Below the pieces are notes generated by a model. The model had not been told where the DNA came from. It worked only from the letters and a program-made list of their open reading frames with translations, and searched no databases. Shown piece after piece: positions 16,064 to 23,751 of a stretch of 37,627 nucleotides of DNA (position 1 is its first letter; each line of letters opens with the position of its first letter). The translations under genes and the position numbers were made by a program. The stretch comes from a virus: positions 1 to 37,627 of the IMG/VR virus record IMGVR_UViG_3300025810_000022. The stretch is one strand, 5' to 3'.

Positions 16064-18218
16064 TTATTCCTTGTAGTTGTTTGCCAAACATATTAGTAGA
16101 TTTTGCCGCTTCTTCAAGTATTTTGTTATCTCCAGCAACCATCATCTTATCTAAATCTGCATCTGCTTTAATTTTTGCAGTATCAAGTTGCGTATTATAT
16201 TTTAAAGCCATCTCTTTTATCTTAGCCTCAAAGTCTAATTGCATTTCTTGAGTTTTTTGTTGTAATTCTTGAGATTGTAATTCTAGGTCTGCAAGTTTTC
16301 TCTTATTCTCAGCATCAATTCTAGTAAATTCTATCTTCTCAATCGGTGTTAGTGGTGGTGGTTGAGGTGGTGGCATCATTTGTTTGCCCACATCAGGATC
16401 TACAAAGTAAGTTTCTACATTTTTTAGACCTGCGTTCTCTACCATCTTAGTCAAAGTGTTATACATATTTTTAAGATTAACCATTGGCATCTCTTTTCCA
16501 CCTTGTATTTGGAATGCTTGTAGTTGTCTTTCTAAAATACTGTTTAGCATAATTGTTTGTTGCTCTTTAGAACCAGTTCCAAGTCCAACAACTATTGAAA
16601 TATTAAATCTATCTTTCCATTCAGTAGGTCTTACTGGAATATACTGATTACTCATCATAATAATTTTTTCTTTATCTTGATATTTAACCATTAGTTCAAA
16701 TATTTTTTTAAATAAACTCTTAACACCTGTTTCTGCAAAGACTCTAGCAATCAATTCTGATCTCATTTGAGTTTGTTGCATTAAAGCATTTACACCAGTA
16801 GCTGTTTTAGCATTAAGTGTATCAGGACTTAAACCTTGAGCTTCTTTTGAAACACCAGTTCTACCTTCTCTAACTGAATCTAAATAAGATAATAATGGAA
16901 AGGCTTGTTGTGAAATTGGTTGAGCTTGTAATGGTTGCATTACTTGGTTCGGTGGTTGTTTAGTTCTTACAATTCCACCAGGTCTAGTCGTAAGTAAATC
17001 ATCCATATTTACCATACCATCCATAACTGCAACTCTGTTGTTATTTGTTAAATACATATTGTCTAACAACTGTCGCATCACAGTAGATTTCATTAACTGA
17101 ACATCTTCTACTAATTCTGCAATTGATCTTCCATAAAATCTATGAGGCATTGGAATAGGAGTGATCGTTACGAAAGGAACATTATCGCAAGGCATATTAG
17201 ATAATATGTGATTACCATCTGAACCAGCTGAAACTATTTTTCTAAGTTCAGCAATTCCATCTTCATCGTAATCATATTTTACATAAGACTCATAAACTAA
17301 AACTTTTTCTGTTGTAGTATCTGTTGCAGATGAAATATTATAATCATCCACATCAGTTAATCTTACATTCTGTTCATCATTGTAAATATCTAAATCTGAT
17401 TTTGGTAGTTCATCAATCTCATCTTGAGGATAACCCATCGCAACTAAATCTGATCTTGTCATTAAAACTTTATGAGAAACAAAATCTGCATCCTCAATTG
17501 TTTTAGCACTTCTATCAATTAAAAATTCTTCAGGTGGAATACTTTCAATTTTTACTCTACCTGTTTTTTTAATTCTTTTAATTTTGCAATTATATAAATC
17601 AAAATTAGGAACTTGAACTTGAGATGTATCTACTCCTTGAGCTTGGTATTGTTCTAATACTTTTTCAAATTCTTCTTTGGCAGACTCATCTTCAAATACT
17701 TCTTCCTCTACAATTTCTATTTCATCTTTAGTATCTTGCAAAGCCTCTTTTTCAACTATAGATAAATTTTCATAAGTTTCGTAATCTACTTTTTCAGAGT
17801 CATCCCAATAAATTTTTAAGAAACCATTTTTTTCAATTAAGGCATCTTTGAAAAAATTATATAATAATTGGAAGCCATCATTCTCTTTATAAAAAACATG
17901 ATTTAAATAAGCTGTCGCTTGTGCTGCCATTGGAACATCTTCTGCTGTCATTGGTTCACAATGAACAACTTTATCGGATGCTGTAAATACTCTTAATAAA
18001 TTTGGTAATAAACTTTCAATCGTATCTGCAACATCGGTTGATACTACTTGACTACGACCATCTATTTCTGTTCCTAGTTTATCACCTAAATAATATTCTA
18101 ATGATTTAGTTCTAGAGTCTGATAACTGACCACCTAGATAACCTAAAGCATTTTGTATTTGATTTGATAATAAACTTTGTAATTCTATGTTTGATTTTTC
18201 TTTATTTTTTTTTGCCAT
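15987..18218 (-). CDS. Portal protein (P22-like), 743 aa
   Basis: It forms the dodecameric ring through which DNA is packed. The length and the pattern near the start (residues about 55-75, R-S-Q-V-V-S-T-D-V-A-D-T-I-E, then L-L-P-N-L-L-R-V-F) and G-F-Q-L-L-Y-N-F-F-K-D-A-L-I-E-K-N-G-F-L-K-I-Y-W match P22-type portals of marine podoviruses. The middle has P-F-V-T-I-T-P-I-P-M-P-H-R-F-Y-G-R-S-I-A-E-L, the clip/stem region. The C-terminal 130 residues are a coiled-coil barrel (Gln/Glu/Lys-rich). It follows TerL after one base. The 98-aa gene starts inside its 3' end. Confidence 0.9.
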   Translation of the reverse strand: MAKKNKEKSNIELQSLLSNQIQNALGYLGGQLSDSRTKSLEYYLGDKLGTEIDGRSQVVSTDVADTIESLLPNLLRVFTASDKVVHCEPMTAEDVPMAAQATAYLNHVFYKENDGFQLLYNFFKDALIEKNGFLKIYWDDSEKVDYETYENLSIVEKEALQDTKDEIEIVEEEVFEDESAKEEFEKVLEQYQAQGVDTSQVQVPNFDLYNCKIKRIKKTGRVKIESIPPEEFLIDRSAKTIEDADFVSHKVLMTRSDLVAMGYPQDEIDELPKSDLDIYNDEQNVRLTDVDDYNISSATDTTTEKVLVYESYVKYDYDEDGIAELRKIVSAGSDGNHILSNMPCDNVPFVTITPIPMPHRFYGRSIAELVEDVQLMKSTVMRQLLDNMYLTNNNRVAVMDGMVNMDDLLTTRPGGIVRTKQPPNQVMQPLQAQPISQQAFPLLSYLDSVREGRTGVSKEAQGLSPDTLNAKTATGVNALMQQTQMRSELIARVFAETGVKSLFKKIFELMVKYQDKEKIIMMSNQYIPVRPTEWKDRFNISIVVGLGTGSKEQQTIMLNSILERQLQAFQIQGGKEMPMVNLKNMYNTLTKMVENAGLKNVETYFVDPDVGKQMMPPPQPPPLTPIEKIEFTRIDAENKRKLADLELQSQELQQKTQEMQLDFEAKIKEMALKYNTQLDTAKIKADADLDKMMVAGDNKILEEAAKSTNMFGKQLQGINESERPGGQGGRNQPIQRSQTDIRE

Positions 18219-18219
18219 A

Positions 18220-19491
18220 TTAAACTATATAATTTGTATCTACTTCTATTGGCTTATCCCAATCGGTTGTTTGTAGTGGTTCTGTAACAGCACCATACCT
18301 TACCGAATCGCAAAAGTGTGATGCCCAATTGTGTAGGGGTTTATTCCTAAAACAATTATTTTTTTCATCCCACCGCTTACAATATGATTTTAATGCTTCT
18401 ACTAGCTTATTGCAATTGTTTTTATGAAAAAAACACTTGGGTAACATTCGTCTTACTTGCTCAATACCATCTTCTACACTAAGTTTGGGTGCTATGTCAA
18501 ATTCTAAGCCTAGCTCTTTAGCGGTTTCCCATCTGGATTTATTTGTGCCGATTTCTCTAACTCTAATATCATGGGGAGCTATGTGCTTTGAATAGTTATA
18601 AGGTTTACTATCTATGACATTTATATAATGCTCTAATCCCTCACCAGAATTTTCGTAGCAATCAATTATTCTAATTTCGCCATTTGTCCTTCGTTGAGCA
18701 AAGGTGATTACTGTACTATCGTTCATTCCTAAATCCCACCAGGTTTCAACATCTAAACTATCGTCTATATCAAAGTTCTTAACATTGCCAGACTCCTCTA
18801 GCTCCTCAATTATAGATCCAAAATAAGAACCACTTATTCCAGCTTGAAATGAGCATTCAAATTCTTGTTCGTAACTTTCAGGCGACATTGTTTGTTTAGC
18901 AGCATCTAATTCTTCTTGAGCTATGATCTTTGTTTCACTAGCTTTAAATACTTTAGTAAACCAATCTTTATTTGTTTTAGCTTTCTCATGTAATTCGTAG
19001 AACCAGTTTCTTCCCATCGGTGTGCCTATGAAGATTGCGAAGCCTTTTCTGTCCGATAGACATGGTCTTAAAATGGTATCAAAAAGGTCTGGCGAAAGGT
19101 TTTGTGTTTCATCGCAAACTATACCATCAAAGTATTGACCTCTAATAGCTGCACTATTCTCACCACCCAAGATTTGTATTCTTGAATTGTTTATAGAAAA
19201 GTCCACCCTTAATTCTGACTCATTAAACTTAACTCCTGGAATTGTGGCAGAAAATTGTTTCATGTAATCCCATGCAGTAGATTTTCCCTGCAAACGATAT
19301 GGAGAGATGAAAGCATATCTAGGATAGGGTTTAGTGCTTGTCAGAGCAGCTCTAATGAGATGGTTGATAGCAAAGACAGTCTTACCCCCTCTACGATGAA
19401 CAATCACTACATTGAAGCGGTTCTTATCGCATTTTTCATGCAAAAAATTTTGGATTTGTCTTGGCGAATAAGGAATTACAATTTGTTTCAT
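18220..19491 (-). CDS. terL: Terminase large subunit
   Basis: This packaging motor has an N-terminal ATPase and a C-terminal nuclease. The Walker A motif is H-R-R-G-G-K-T at residues 32-38, Walker B with catalytic Glu is I-V-C-D-E-T (125-130), and the coupling motif is F-I-G-T-P at about 154-158. The RNase-H-like nuclease starts with W-W-D-L-G-M-N-D-S-T (251-260, Asp253), and further acidic positions lie near A-P-H-D-I and F-C-D-S-V-R. Length of 423 is slightly short but normal for this group. A run of seven G residues in the mRNA just before the start may serve as ribosome site. Confidence 0.93.
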   Translation of the reverse strand: MKQIVIPYSPRQIQNFLHEKCDKNRFNVVIVHRRGGKTVFAINHLIRAALTSTKPYPRYAFISPYRLQGKSTAWDYMKQFSATIPGVKFNESELRVDFSINNSRIQILGGENSAAIRGQYFDGIVCDETQNLSPDLFDTILRPCLSDRKGFAIFIGTPMGRNWFYELHEKAKTNKDWFTKVFKASETKIIAQEELDAAKQTMSPESYEQEFECSFQAGISGSYFGSIIEELEESGNVKNFDIDDSLDVETWWDLGMNDSTVITFAQRRTNGEIRIIDCYENSGEGLEHYINVIDSKPYNYSKHIAPHDIRVREIGTNKSRWETAKELGLEFDIAPKLSVEDGIEQVRRMLPKCFFHKNNCNKLVEALKSYCKRWDEKNNCFRNKPLHNWASHFCDSVRYGAVTEPLQTTDWDKPIEVDTNYIV

Positions 19492-19509
19492 TTTAAAACA
19501 AAACCCCCC

Positions 19510-19695
19510 CTAATGAATTGTTTCATTTGAATCAGGATAATCGCTTGGTAAAATAAATTGTGTTCTAAGAAACTCTGAAAAGTCGTTAGCTTCTGCCTCA
19601 TCCTCAAAACCTTGAAAGTGTGTAATCACAATTGGTTTCTTGGTTTTCTTATCTTTCATAATGAAGATTATTGTTTTTAGAAAAGTATCATCCAT
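19510..19695 (-). CDS. Small unknown protein, 61 aa, in front of TerL
   Basis: The product has a lysine-rich beta segment (M-K-D-K-K-T-K-K-P-I-V-I-T-H-F) followed by an acidic helix (F-E-D-E-A-E-A-N-D-F-S-E-F-L). It could start at the first ATG (19695, AAGG ten bases upstream) or at the internal ATG 13 codons later. Unknown function. It ends 18 bases before TerL, so it is co-transcribed with the packaging genes. Confidence 0.6.
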   Translation of the reverse strand: MDDTFLKTIIFIMKDKKTKKPIVITHFQGFEDEAEANDFSEFLRTQFILPSDYPDSNETIH

Positions 19696-20025
19696 TTGTT
19701 TATGCCTTGTATCAATATTATTTTAGAAGGTAACGCAAAAAGTGGGTATACCACTTTTAAAACCCCCCATGTTCGCTATTTGTTCTTCATAATTCAGTTA
19801 TTACAACCACAACATTCATAATGATAATTTATCGTTACTGATATAAAACTTCCGATAATAAACGATTATAGCCGATTTAAATAATTGTGTGATAATTGTG
19901 CAACAATTTGGTATTTTTGCAACACTCATGTATAATATCTGCTTTTTATGTGTGCAGTTTTTACCACAACATTAATTAAATCAACAATTCTAGAAGGTTT
20001 AGCAAAAGATTTAATCATAATTAAT
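19696..20025. other. 330-base noncoding region between small and large terminase genes
   Basis: No frame fits the operon here. It holds the direct repeat ATAATTGTG twice at 11-base spacing (19881-19889 and 19892-19900), an inverted repeat AATTGT-GCA-ACAATT (19894-19908), several CGAT(A/T)A-type elements (19829-19834 inverted, 19853-19858, 19863-19868), and a hairpin at 19738-19758. Two -10-like hexamers are visible (plus strand TATAAT 19931-19936, minus strand 19865-19870). Position next to TerS makes it a candidate packaging site, leader or replication origin; none is proven. Confidence 0.6.
19738..19758. terminator. Hairpin, possible attenuator in front of the TerL operon
   Basis: AAAAGTGG (19738-19745), a five-base loop and CCACTTTT (19751-19758) form an eight-pair stem. 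On the minus-strand transcript the stem ends in a run of U residues, as in an intrinsic terminator, but the stem is AU-rich. It lies between TerS and the 61-aa gene and may limit read-through. Confidence 0.5.
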
Positions 20026-20454
20026 CTAAGGTTTAGTCCAAGATATTGACAATGGTTGGTTGTTATCACCTTTTATTTGCAATGTTTCGGCTGCTTTGCC
20101 ATAAGTTTTGGATGATAATTTACTAGCAGACCATTGATTATGTGCAGTAATAATTTTATAAAGATTAACCATAGATTGAGCAGCTTTTGGATCTAAATCA
20201 CCAGACTCAATCTTTAATTCTAGTTCTTTTCTTTTATCTTCCAAGTCAGATAATTTTAAATCAATTGCCAATTCTTTTGATCTGACATAATTAGCCATCA
20301 ATTCATTATCTTTTATTAAATAAGCTCTGAATGATTGCCAAGTTATAGGAACATCATCTCTAGAGAAACATTCTCTAATTGTTAATCCATCTGCAATTAA
20401 AGACAATATATGAGCTTTTAATTTATCTGTTAGTTTTCTGGGTCGACCTGCCAT
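20026..20454 (-). CDS. terS: Terminase small subunit
   Basis: This DNA-recognition subunit of the packaging enzyme has 142 aa. It begins M-A-G-R-P-R-K-L-T-D-K-L-K-A-H-I-L-S-L-I-A-D-G-L-T-I-R-E, a helix-turn-helix start typical of small terminases, followed by a V-P-I-T-W-Q-S-F-R recognition helix. There is a central long helical stretch (L-S-D-L-E-D-K-R-K-E-L-E) and a K-T-Y-G-K motif near residue 116. TerL follows downstream after a 330-base gap and one small gene, fitting the pair. Confidence 0.8.
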   Translation of the reverse strand: MAGRPRKLTDKLKAHILSLIADGLTIRECFSRDDVPITWQSFRAYLIKDNELMANYVRSKELAIDLKLSDLEDKRKELELKIESGDLDPKAAQSMVNLYKIITAHNQWSASKLSSKTYGKAAETLQIKGDNNQPLSISWTKP

Positions 20455-20475
20455 AATTTTTATTTATTAAGCGAC

Positions 20476-20517
20476 CTGGCAAGGCAAGAAAGAAAGGAAT
20501 AGAAAAGCACTTGCCAG
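20476..20517. repeat. Inverted repeat CTGGCAAG / CTTGCCAG
   Basis: A perfect eight-base inverted repeat (20476-20483 with 20510-20517) with a 26-base loop lies in the 138-base gap between the regulator operon and TerS. It is just upstream of the TerS start on the minus strand. It might act in the mRNA leader or as a binding site. Confidence 0.55.
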
Positions 20518-20535
20518 ATCTAGTTATAACTTATT

Positions 20536-20564
20536 TAGACTAACGCAAGGGAGCTAGTAGTCTA
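20536..20564. terminator. Hairpin after the regulator operon (possible terminator)
   Basis: TAGACTA (20536-20542) pairs with TAGTCTA (20558-20564) around a 15-base loop, 29 bases after the stop of the 95-aa gene on the minus strand. A clear U-run is missing, so any termination would be weak. Together with the neighbouring inverted repeat, it separates the regulator operon from TerS. Confidence 0.4.
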
Positions 20565-20592
20565 TAATTTCTTTAACACAATATATAGTATA

Positions 20593-20880
20593 TTACAAAT
20601 CAAAAGGAGTTGGTTTCTTTTTAAATGTTCTATTATCAAGGGTAATTGGATTAATCTTAATCTTGTTGTTAAACATCATTTTATCTATAATATTTTGGAC
20701 AGTCCAAGCACCAAACTTAAGATTGTTGACTATCCAACGCATCTGCTCAGCGGAGAGCATTCCAGAATTAAAGTCATTTTCTATCTTTAAAACAATTTCA
20801 ATTTTGTCTTGGGGGGTGTAGGTGTTCCTATAGCTTAACTGTAAAGGTTCATTATTATAGTAATATTCATCTTCATTCAT
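20593..20880 (-). CDS. Unknown acidic protein, 95 aa
   Basis: The start is Tyr/Asn/Glu-rich (MNEDEYYYNNEPLQLSYRNT), and the middle is helical with W-I-V-N-N-L-K-F-G-A-W-T-V-Q-N. The C-terminus is basic. No family recognised. It overlaps the HTH gene by four bases (ATGA), so they form a two-gene operon running away from the early promoter; it may be a partner of the regulator. Confidence 0.65.
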   Translation of the reverse strand: MNEDEYYYNNEPLQLSYRNTYTPQDKIEIVLKIENDFNSGMLSAEQMRWIVNNLKFGAWTVQNIIDKMMFNNKIKINPITLDNRTFKKKPTPFDL

Positions 20881-21269
20881 TTCTTAAAACCTTTAAACTT
20901 TTTCTTATTACTATTGTTATTATTATTATTGTTATTACTCTCTAAATACTGCCCAAATTTTGGGTAGTCTGACTGCTTAGATTTTGACACCCTGATTACC
21001 CTATTTTTGGGTAGTCTTAAGGTATATCTATTAGCACTTGATAACCTGTGAATAACTAAATAGCCATTATCAACCAGCTCTTTTTTAGCCTTTTGTAAAG
21101 TATTAACAGAAACACCAAGTTTCTTGCATAAATTAGAGTTTCTTAAGTTCCTATAATTAGCAGATAATGACTTTATATAGCAAAATAAGACTTTAGCCTC
21201 ATTTCCAAGTTTATCGTCATATATTATTGAATTTGGGATCATAGCGAACCCATTCTTAGTCTTTTCCAT
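20877..21269 (-). CDS. Winged helix-turn-helix DNA-binding protein, 130 aa
   Basis: Residues about 5-95 show the HTH_36 / replication-initiator-like layout: F-A-M-I-P-N-S-I-I-Y-D, A-K-V-L-F-C-Y-I-K-S-L, then helix-turn-helix L-C-K-K-L-G-V-S-V-N-T-L-Q-K-A-K-K-E-L and the wing L-V-D-N-G-Y-L-V-I-H-R. It ends with an Asn run (eight in a row) and a basic tail. It is the first leftward gene opposite the early promoter, so it may control the early/late switch or start replication. Its coding DNA carries two copies of a repeat found also in front of it. Confidence 0.75.
   Translation of the reverse strand: MEKTKNGFAMIPNSIIYDDKLGNEAKVLFCYIKSLSANYRNLRNSNLCKKLGVSVNTLQKAKKELVDNGYLVIHRLSSANRYTLRLPKNRVIRVSKSKQSDYPKFGQYLESNNNNNNNNSNKKKFKGFKK
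20954..20969. promoter_or_regulatory. Operator-like repeat, copy 1 (inside the HTH gene)
   Basis: CAAATTTTGGGTAGTC, 15 of 16 bases equal to the copy at 21307-21322 and 14 of 16 to the one at 21001-21016. The left part also shows a weak mirrored half-site (ACTGCCC). It lies in coding DNA but in a different reading frame from copy 2, so the protein sequence does not explain the repetition. Confidence 0.5.
20994..21016. promoter_or_regulatory. Operator-like palindrome, copy 2 (inside the HTH gene)
   Basis: GATTACCC (20994-21001) and GGGTAGTC (21009-21016) form an inverted repeat with a seven-base spacer, one mismatch in eight. The right half is shared with copies 1 and 3. The geometry suits a dimeric regulator. 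Confidence 0.55.
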
Positions 21270-21306
21270 ATTCTTTTATTCCTTCCTTGCTAGACCTTCT
21301 ATATGT

Positions 21307-21322
21307 CAAATTTTGGGTAATC
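21307..21322. promoter_or_regulatory. Operator-like repeat, copy 3 (in front of the HTH gene)
   Basis: CAAATTTTGGGTAATC lies in the divergent intergenic region and overlaps a minus-strand TTGACA-like -35 element (TGTCAA at 21304-21309 on plus). It is positioned to repress the HTH gene's own promoter, suggesting autoregulation. No good -10 partner was found for that -35, so the promoter itself is uncertain. Confidence 0.5.
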
Positions 21323-21374
21323 AATCAGAACATTCAGCGAACATTAATATTTTTACAATCTTAGCTTATATAGT

Positions 21375-21403
21375 TTGACAATATAGTACAAAACTTGTAT
21401 AAG
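21375..21403 (+). promoter_or_regulatory. Early rightward promoter (sigma70-like)
   Basis: TTGACA (21375-21380), a 17-base spacer and TATAAG (21398-21403): a consensus -35 and five of six -10 bases at the ideal distance. It starts the plus-strand early operon and shows that the first gene begins at ATG 21440, since a start at 21395 would lie inside the -10 box. Confidence 0.8.
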
Positions 21404-21439
21404 TTTAGTATGTTTAACGAATCAAGAAAGGAAAGAAAC

Positions 21440-21808
21440 ATGACTAAACTACATCACACAGAATATAAAAAGAATTATAAAAATTATATTCTATCTACTA
21501 TTGAAGAAGACTCAGAAGGTAAGCCAATCACTAAAGACCAAGAAAAAATAAATTATATTTTTGATAGATTCAATTCTGAGTATGGTTGGAATATTGAAAG
21601 AGTTGGAAAGTATAAAGCTATGTCTGAATGGTTATCTGGTCTTGCATTAGATATTGAATACTATGACGATGCAATAGTTGACCTAGCTGTCAAAATGGGT
21701 TCAATAGATCCTAACCCTAGCGACAAATTAAAAGATAAAGTTGCAGCTAATTACTGGAATTTTATGGCTAATGTTATTTTATGGTTTGAACCAAAGAAGG
21801 GAGCATAA
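21440..21808 (+). CDS. First early gene, unknown protein, 122 aa
   Basis: The ATG at 21440 follows AAAGGAAAG and lies downstream of the early promoter. The acidic, helical protein (MTKLHHTEYKKNY..., then F-N-S-E-Y-G-W-N-I near 41-49 and later A-N-Y-W-N-F-M-A-N-V-I-L-W-F) has no recognised domain. As the first gene expressed it may act on the host, but this is inference from position. Confidence 0.75.
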   Translation: MTKLHHTEYKKNYKNYILSTIEEDSEGKPITKDQEKINYIFDRFNSEYGWNIERVGKYKAMSEWLSGLALDIEYYDDAIVDLAVKMGSIDPNPSDKLKDKVAANYWNFMANVILWFEPKKGA

Positions 21809-21984
21809 TGAAAGCTAAAGACTATAAATCAATAACAGAAGACCTAGAACAAAGAAATCCAGGAAAGAAGTTCTATTCATTCATGGATATGGAAGACGCA
21901 GAAATTAGGAAAAAGGAAGTAATTTTGCCTTTGCCTAAAAAATACTTTAATAAAATAGTTAAATTTATAAAGGGGGAGAAATGA
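21808..21984 (+). CDS. Unknown small early protein, 58 aa
   Basis: The frame starts at ATG 21808, sharing a base with the previous stop (TAATG), and ends in TGA overlapping the next ATG. The product (MKAKDYKSITEDLEQRNPGK, then P-L-P-K-K-Y-F-N-K-I near 41-50) is lysine-rich. Coupling at both ends supports a real gene. Function unknown. Confidence 0.65.
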   Translation: MKAKDYKSITEDLEQRNPGKKFYSFMDMEDAEIRKKEVILPLPKKYFNKIVKFIKGEK

Positions 21985-22169
21985 ATATTAAAGAATATGG
22001 AGTCAAAAAAACTTGGGATAATAAATGGCAAACTTTTGCCAATGCTCAAGATGGCAAATATTTAATGCCTATAACTTGGTTAAGATATACCTCAAAACAC
22101 AAAACAAATGCTCAAGAGTGGTTAAGAAAAGAACTTAAAAAATTGGGGGTAAATTATGACAAAAAATAA
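21981..22169 (+). CDS. Unknown small early protein, 62 aa
   Basis: Basic protein with several Trp residues (K-K-T-W-D-N-K-W-Q-T-F near 9-19, P-I-T-W-L-R-Y at 31-37, E-W-L-R-K-E-L). A GGGGGAGAA ribosome site precedes the ATG, which overlaps the previous stop. No domain recognised. Confidence 0.65.
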   Translation: MNIKEYGVKKTWDNKWQTFANAQDGKYLMPITWLRYTSKHKTNAQEWLRKELKKLGVNYDKK

Positions 22170-22860
22170 TTTACCTAAATATTCTCATCCTGCTTATAAT
22201 AGTTTATTAGCAACACTAGAAACACCAGTTAATTTAGTTAAATCAATTGCTAGTGAAAATTCTAATAATTTAGCTGATTTAAAAAAAGAGTGGGTTGAAA
22301 CATCAAGAAAAGAAATAAATTTAAAAAAAGTATTAGATATATTTAAAAATGCTAGATCATATACAGATGAACATAAATTTAGAGAATATAAATTTGATGG
22401 TAATTTAGAATTTAAAAATAAAAATATAAGAACAGTAAGAAAATTAATAGAAGTTGAGCCTAGATTAATTAAATACATTTACGATGATGCAAAAAGAATG
22501 TTTAATTATATAAAAGATATGGAATTAAAAACCTTAAAATATGAAAGACTTTATAAATTAAACTGTGAAAATAATCATTATAATAAATTGTTATTGAAAT
22601 TAGAGAAAGAACATCAAGAAGAAATAAAAAATTGGAGTGATTTAAACGAATATGGTTTATATCCAAATGATGATTATTGTCCAATTGATGATTATTCAGA
22701 ACAAGAACAATTAGAATTAAAATTAAAACATCAAACAAAAATAACTAGTATTGTTAATAATATTAAAGATATAAAAAATAATATTAGTAACAATGATATA
22801 AAAATTAGTAATATTTTTAGTGAAGGCATTAAAGAAAGTGATATTGCTAATACATTTTAA
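22156..22860 (+). CDS. Unknown helical early protein, 234 aa
   Basis: An Asn/Lys/Glu/Leu-rich protein with long predicted helices and probable coiled coils (about 110-160 and 190-220), no cysteine cluster, no membrane segment. Base composition is even more AT-rich than its neighbours. It overlaps the previous gene by 14 bases and starts after a GGGGG run. I do not recognise it. Confidence 0.7.
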   Translation: MTKNNLPKYSHPAYNSLLATLETPVNLVKSIASENSNNLADLKKEWVETSRKEINLKKVLDIFKNARSYTDEHKFREYKFDGNLEFKNKNIRTVRKLIEVEPRLIKYIYDDAKRMFNYIKDMELKTLKYERLYKLNCENNHYNKLLLKLEKEHQEEIKNWSDLNEYGLYPNDDYCPIDDYSEQEQLELKLKHQTKITSIVNNIKDIKNNISNNDIKISNIFSEGIKESDIANTF

Positions 22861-22877
22861 AAAATAAAGGGAGATAA

Positions 22878-23063
22878 ATGAGAAATAAATATGGTTTGCC
22901 TTTAGTCTATGATTTTAATATAGATTTAAGGGATAAAAGGAGAATAAGGAACTTAGAATATATGAAATGGAACTGTCCTAAAGGTTGGAAAGAGCTTTGG
23001 AGCAATAAATTAGACCAATTAAAAAAGAATATAAGTGAAAGAAAAAATAAAACTCTCAACTAA
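22878..23063 (+). CDS. Unknown small basic early protein, 61 aa
   Basis: The ATG is preceded by GGGAGATAA at good distance. The product has Y-G-L-P-L-V-Y-D-F-N-I-D-L-R-D at the start, W-N-C-P-K-G-W-K-E-L-W in the middle and a Lys-rich end. The phrase N-C-P-K-G also occurs in the HNH protein at 23801, probably by chance. Function unknown. Confidence 0.6.
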   Translation: MRNKYGLPLVYDFNIDLRDKRRIRNLEYMKWNCPKGWKELWSNKLDQLKKNISERKNKTLN

Positions 23064-23205
23064 TATAGACAAAGAAAAATTGGCTATACAAACTTTCAAG
23101 AACATCATTGAGGGATCTAGGTCTATCAATGGTGTTACTTGGAATAGAATTAAAAACCTAAAACCAAAGGAAAAAATAGAATGTTTGAAATTAATAAAGC
23201 AGTAA
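23035..23205 (+). CDS. Possible 56-aa early protein with GTG start
   Basis: A GTG-started frame bridges the 117-base gap between two accepted genes, overlapping both by about 25 bases. The product (K-E-K-I-K-L-S-T-N-I-D-K-E-K-L-A-I-Q-T-F, then I-I-E-G-S-R-S-I, ending E-K-I-E-C-L-K-L-I-K-Q) has sensible helical composition. There is no clear ribosome site, so it is uncertain. Confidence 0.4.
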   Translation: MKEKIKLSTNIDKEKLAIQTFKNIIEGSRSINGVTWNRIKNLKPKEKIECLKLIKQ

Positions 23206-23387
23206 AAAAAGCACTAGCAGAAAAAGGTATAGATGTTCAAAATGAATATAATAAAGCATCAAATGAAAGAGTATGTATAATTAGTATTCCACCAAATAAA
23301 GGTAGTAAAAGAAATCATCTACATAAAGGAATATTACATAAAGATCACATAATACAAAAACCAACAGGAAAGGAAAATAATGAGTAA
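23181..23387 (+). CDS. Unknown small basic early protein, 68 aa
   Basis: AAAGGAAAAAATAGA precedes the ATG. The product starts with a helix (F-E-I-N-K-A-V-K-K-A-L-A-E-K-G-I-D-V), and the second half is His/Lys-rich (G-S-K-R-N-H-L-H-K-G-I-L-H-K-D-H). Metal or nucleic-acid binding is possible, but no family is recognised. It overlaps the next gene by eight bases. Confidence 0.6.
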   Translation: MFEINKAVKKALAEKGIDVQNEYNKASNERVCIISIPPNKGSKRNHLHKGILHKDHIIQKPTGKENNE

Positions 23388-23751
23388 CGAAAAAATAAAG
23401 TTAGTACCTATAAAAAGGTCAAAGGGTGAATATGAATATGATAAAAAAGTTTTAAAAGGTGTTGTTCAAGGTTCTTTAATATTAAATAAAGCCTTTGGTA
23501 AAATTACAGCTCATTTTCATTTTATGGGTACAGCAGGAGGTAATGAAATAACAATTAAAGAAGGTGATAAAATTATTTTAGAAGGAATAAAATTAAATAA
23601 AGAAAGTCATTCAACACATTGGGGTAGTCAAGGACTTTATAAATTACCCATAACCACTTCAGCCTTTGTTGGTAATTGTGAATCAATAGAAGAATTTGAA
23701 TATAAATGTGCAGCTTTAGATGGCAAAAAAACTTTATATGGAGGTGAATAA
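23380..23751 (+). CDS. Unknown beta-rich early protein, 123 aa
   Basis: A Gly/Lys-rich protein with alternating strands (I-K-L-V-P-I-K-R, then K-I-T-A-H-F-H-F-M-G near 42-51, D-K-I-I-L-E-G-I-K-L near 63-72) and no cysteine cluster. No known domain. The gene is coupled to both neighbours. Confidence 0.65.
   Translation: MSNEKIKLVPIKRSKGEYEYDKKVLKGVVQGSLILNKAFGKITAHFHFMGTAGGNEITIKEGDKIILEGIKLNKESHSTHWGSQGLYKLPITTSAFVGNCESIEEFEYKCAALDGKKTLYGGE

Noticed and set aside
19909-19956. Plus-strand promoter (TTGGTA, 17 bases, TATAAT) followed by a small hairpin with T-run, suggesting a small RNA
   Set aside because: The expected start lies in or just before the hairpin, leaving no room for a transcript, and the stem has only four to five pairs. 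Kept only as part of the noncoding region entry.
22194-22738. Minus-strand frames opposite the 234-aa early gene
   Set aside because: Low-complexity Leu/Asn/Ile/His products, no ribosome sites, opposite to the direction of the operon.
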